The notes under the pieces are model-generated. The model did no database searches. It saw nothing but the letters and a program-made list of their open reading frames with translations, and was not told the origin of the DNA. Positions 6,072-6,738 of a stretch of 6,738 bases of DNA are shown here, in pieces; positions within the stretch are counted from its first letter, which is position 1, and each line of letters starts with the position of its first letter. This DNA comes from CAVXAE01 sp044225565 (GTDB lineage: Bacteria > Pseudomonadota > Gammaproteobacteria > Steroidobacterales > Steroidobacteraceae). Position numbers and translations under genes: made by a program. The stretch spans positions 1 through 6,738 of the forward strand of contig JBGAIL010000229.1 in assembly GCA_044225565.1 (NCBI GenBank). The letters are read 5' to 3'.

Positions 6072-6184
6072 TGGATGCCTCGCGCAGTGGGGCCAGGGAT
6101 CAGCGCGTGAAGCGGCGCGGAATAGCAGGCGCTCTGGATCCTGAGCGACACGTGCACATGCGCGCTGAACCGCTTTCCGACGAA
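6072..6184. other. Convergent intergenic spacer with a short imperfect palindrome
   Basis: A 113-bp gap between the ends of the receptor and GST genes. It contains an imperfect palindrome at 6130-6147: CGCTC and GAGCG arms around TGGATCCT, itself symmetric apart from one T/T mismatch. A hairpin here could help end transcription from both sides, but no T run follows on either strand, so a standard intrinsic terminator is not supported. No small gene is apparent. Confidence 0.3.
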
Positions 6185-6738
6185 TTACGAGCGCGCCTCA
6201 TCGGCTGCGGCGAAGTGCGCCATCTGATCGGCATGAGCCTTCCTGAACGCGGGGCGTTCCGTAATGCGTTTCACATACGACTCCGTCGCAGGTCGATCTC
6301 CGAAAGCGCGCACTTTCGAGACACGCAGGACGTCGGCCATCAGCAGGTCTGCGGCCGTGAAGCGGTCGGCGGCCAGCCATTCCCGTTCCTTCAGGACGGT
6401 CTCCATGTGATCGAGGCGGCTCTTCAGCCAACCCGTCAGGTGGTTGTCCTGCGCGCCGGTGACTTCCAGGAACCACCAGGGCACTGAGACCATCTCGATC
6501 GAGTTGAGCGCGGCGATGGTCCATTGCAGCGTTTGAGCGGCTCCGACGGGATCGCGCGGCATGAGTTTTTCGCTCTTTCGGGCGAGATGCAGCAGCGCTG
6601 CCCCGCTCTCGAACAATTCGATCTCGCCATCGCTCAAGAACGGGACCTGGCCGAACGGTTGACGCGCCAGATGGTCGGGCCCCCGGTCGTCGAAAGGGAC
6701 CGTTCTCACGGCGTAAGCCAGCCCGGCTTCCTCGCACG
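6185..6738 (-). CDS. Glutathione S-transferase family protein, N-terminus beyond right edge
   Basis: The frame is open to the window edge. 183 residues are visible and about 20 N-terminal residues are probably missing, for a total of some 200, normal for the family. The thioredoxin-like domain shows EEAGLAYAV (visible 2-10), then RQPFGQVPFLSDG with the conserved cis-proline in VP (31-32), and ELFESGAALLHLA with the glutathione-binding E-S pair (43-44). The all-helical C-terminal domain carries the N-capping box T-A-A-D (127-130, in FTAADLLMADVLRV), which stabilises the GST fold. Cytosolic GSTs conjugate glutathione to electrophiles or remove halogen, ether or peroxide groups; some are catabolic. 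The catalytic Ser/Cys/Tyr lies off the window. A GTG at 6709 is only an internal valine, since matching family sequence continues upstream of it. It is convergent with the receptor gene, so a separate unit; any link to the catabolic operon is by position only. Confidence 0.88.
   Translation of the reverse strand, partial: CEEAGLAYAVRTVPFDDRGPDHLARQPFGQVPFLSDGEIELFESGAALLHLARKSEKLMPRDPVGAAQTLQWTIAALNSIEMVSVPWWFLEVTGAQDNHLTGWLKSRLDHMETVLKEREWLAADRFTAADLLMADVLRVSKVRAFGDRPATESYVKRITERPAFRKAHADQMAHFAAADEARS

Noticed and set aside
6130..6147. Intrinsic terminator between receptor and GST
   Set aside because: The palindrome is short, has a mismatch and lacks a T run on either strand; recorded only as a palindrome in the spacer.
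5924..6487. A 187-codon plus-strand frame across the receptor end and the GST gene
   Set aside because: It is a frame shadow over the receptor C-terminus and the antisense of the GST; both real genes carry family motifs.

Overview
The window is GC-rich bacterial DNA with tightly packed genes. It holds a large TonB-dependent outer-membrane receptor, so the host is Gram-negative. The combination of a Rieske oxygenase, a TonB receptor, a flavin reductase, a GST, and MarR plus AraC regulators is typical of catabolic regions in Gammaproteobacteria of the Steroidobacter/Solimonas kind and in sphingomonads. That placement is an inference from gene content and style, not proven. No RNA genes, insertion sequences, CRISPR arrays or integration sites were seen.

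Layout. (1) Positions 1-101, minus strand: the first ~33 codons of a flavin reductase-like protein that runs off the left edge. (2) Positions 102-219: a divergent intergenic region in a local AT-rich island. It holds a perfect 9+9 bp inverted repeat (120-144) lying over the -10 box of a good sigma-70-type promoter (TTGACT/TATTAT) that points at the flavin reductase. (3) Positions 220-1694, plus strand: a MarR-family regulator and an AraC-family regulator, coupled through an ATGA overlap. (4) Positions 1695-1823: a regulatory gap. (5) Positions 1824-6071, plus strand: four genes with overlapping stop and start codons throughout. They encode an NTF2/SnoaL-like protein, a 124-residue protein I do not recognise, a Rieske non-heme iron oxygenase alpha subunit, and a TonB-dependent receptor. 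(6) Positions 6185-6738, minus strand: a glutathione S-transferase-like protein, convergent with the receptor, whose N-terminus lies beyond the right edge.

How it may work together (inference). The receptor would bring a scarce or bulky compound across the outer membrane. The Rieske enzyme would oxygenate it, perhaps helped by the NTF2-like and small proteins made from the same message. MarR probably controls the divergent flavin reductase promoter and perhaps itself. The co-transcribed AraC protein is the obvious candidate activator of the oxygenase/receptor operon. The substrate cannot be read from the sequence. No ferredoxin, ferredoxin reductase or classical dioxygenase beta subunit is present, so electron transfer must come from elsewhere. 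The most notable points are the compact importer-plus-oxygenase cassette with its unknown small protein, the MarR operator placed over the -10 box, and a cluster of five cysteines in the AraC sensor domain.
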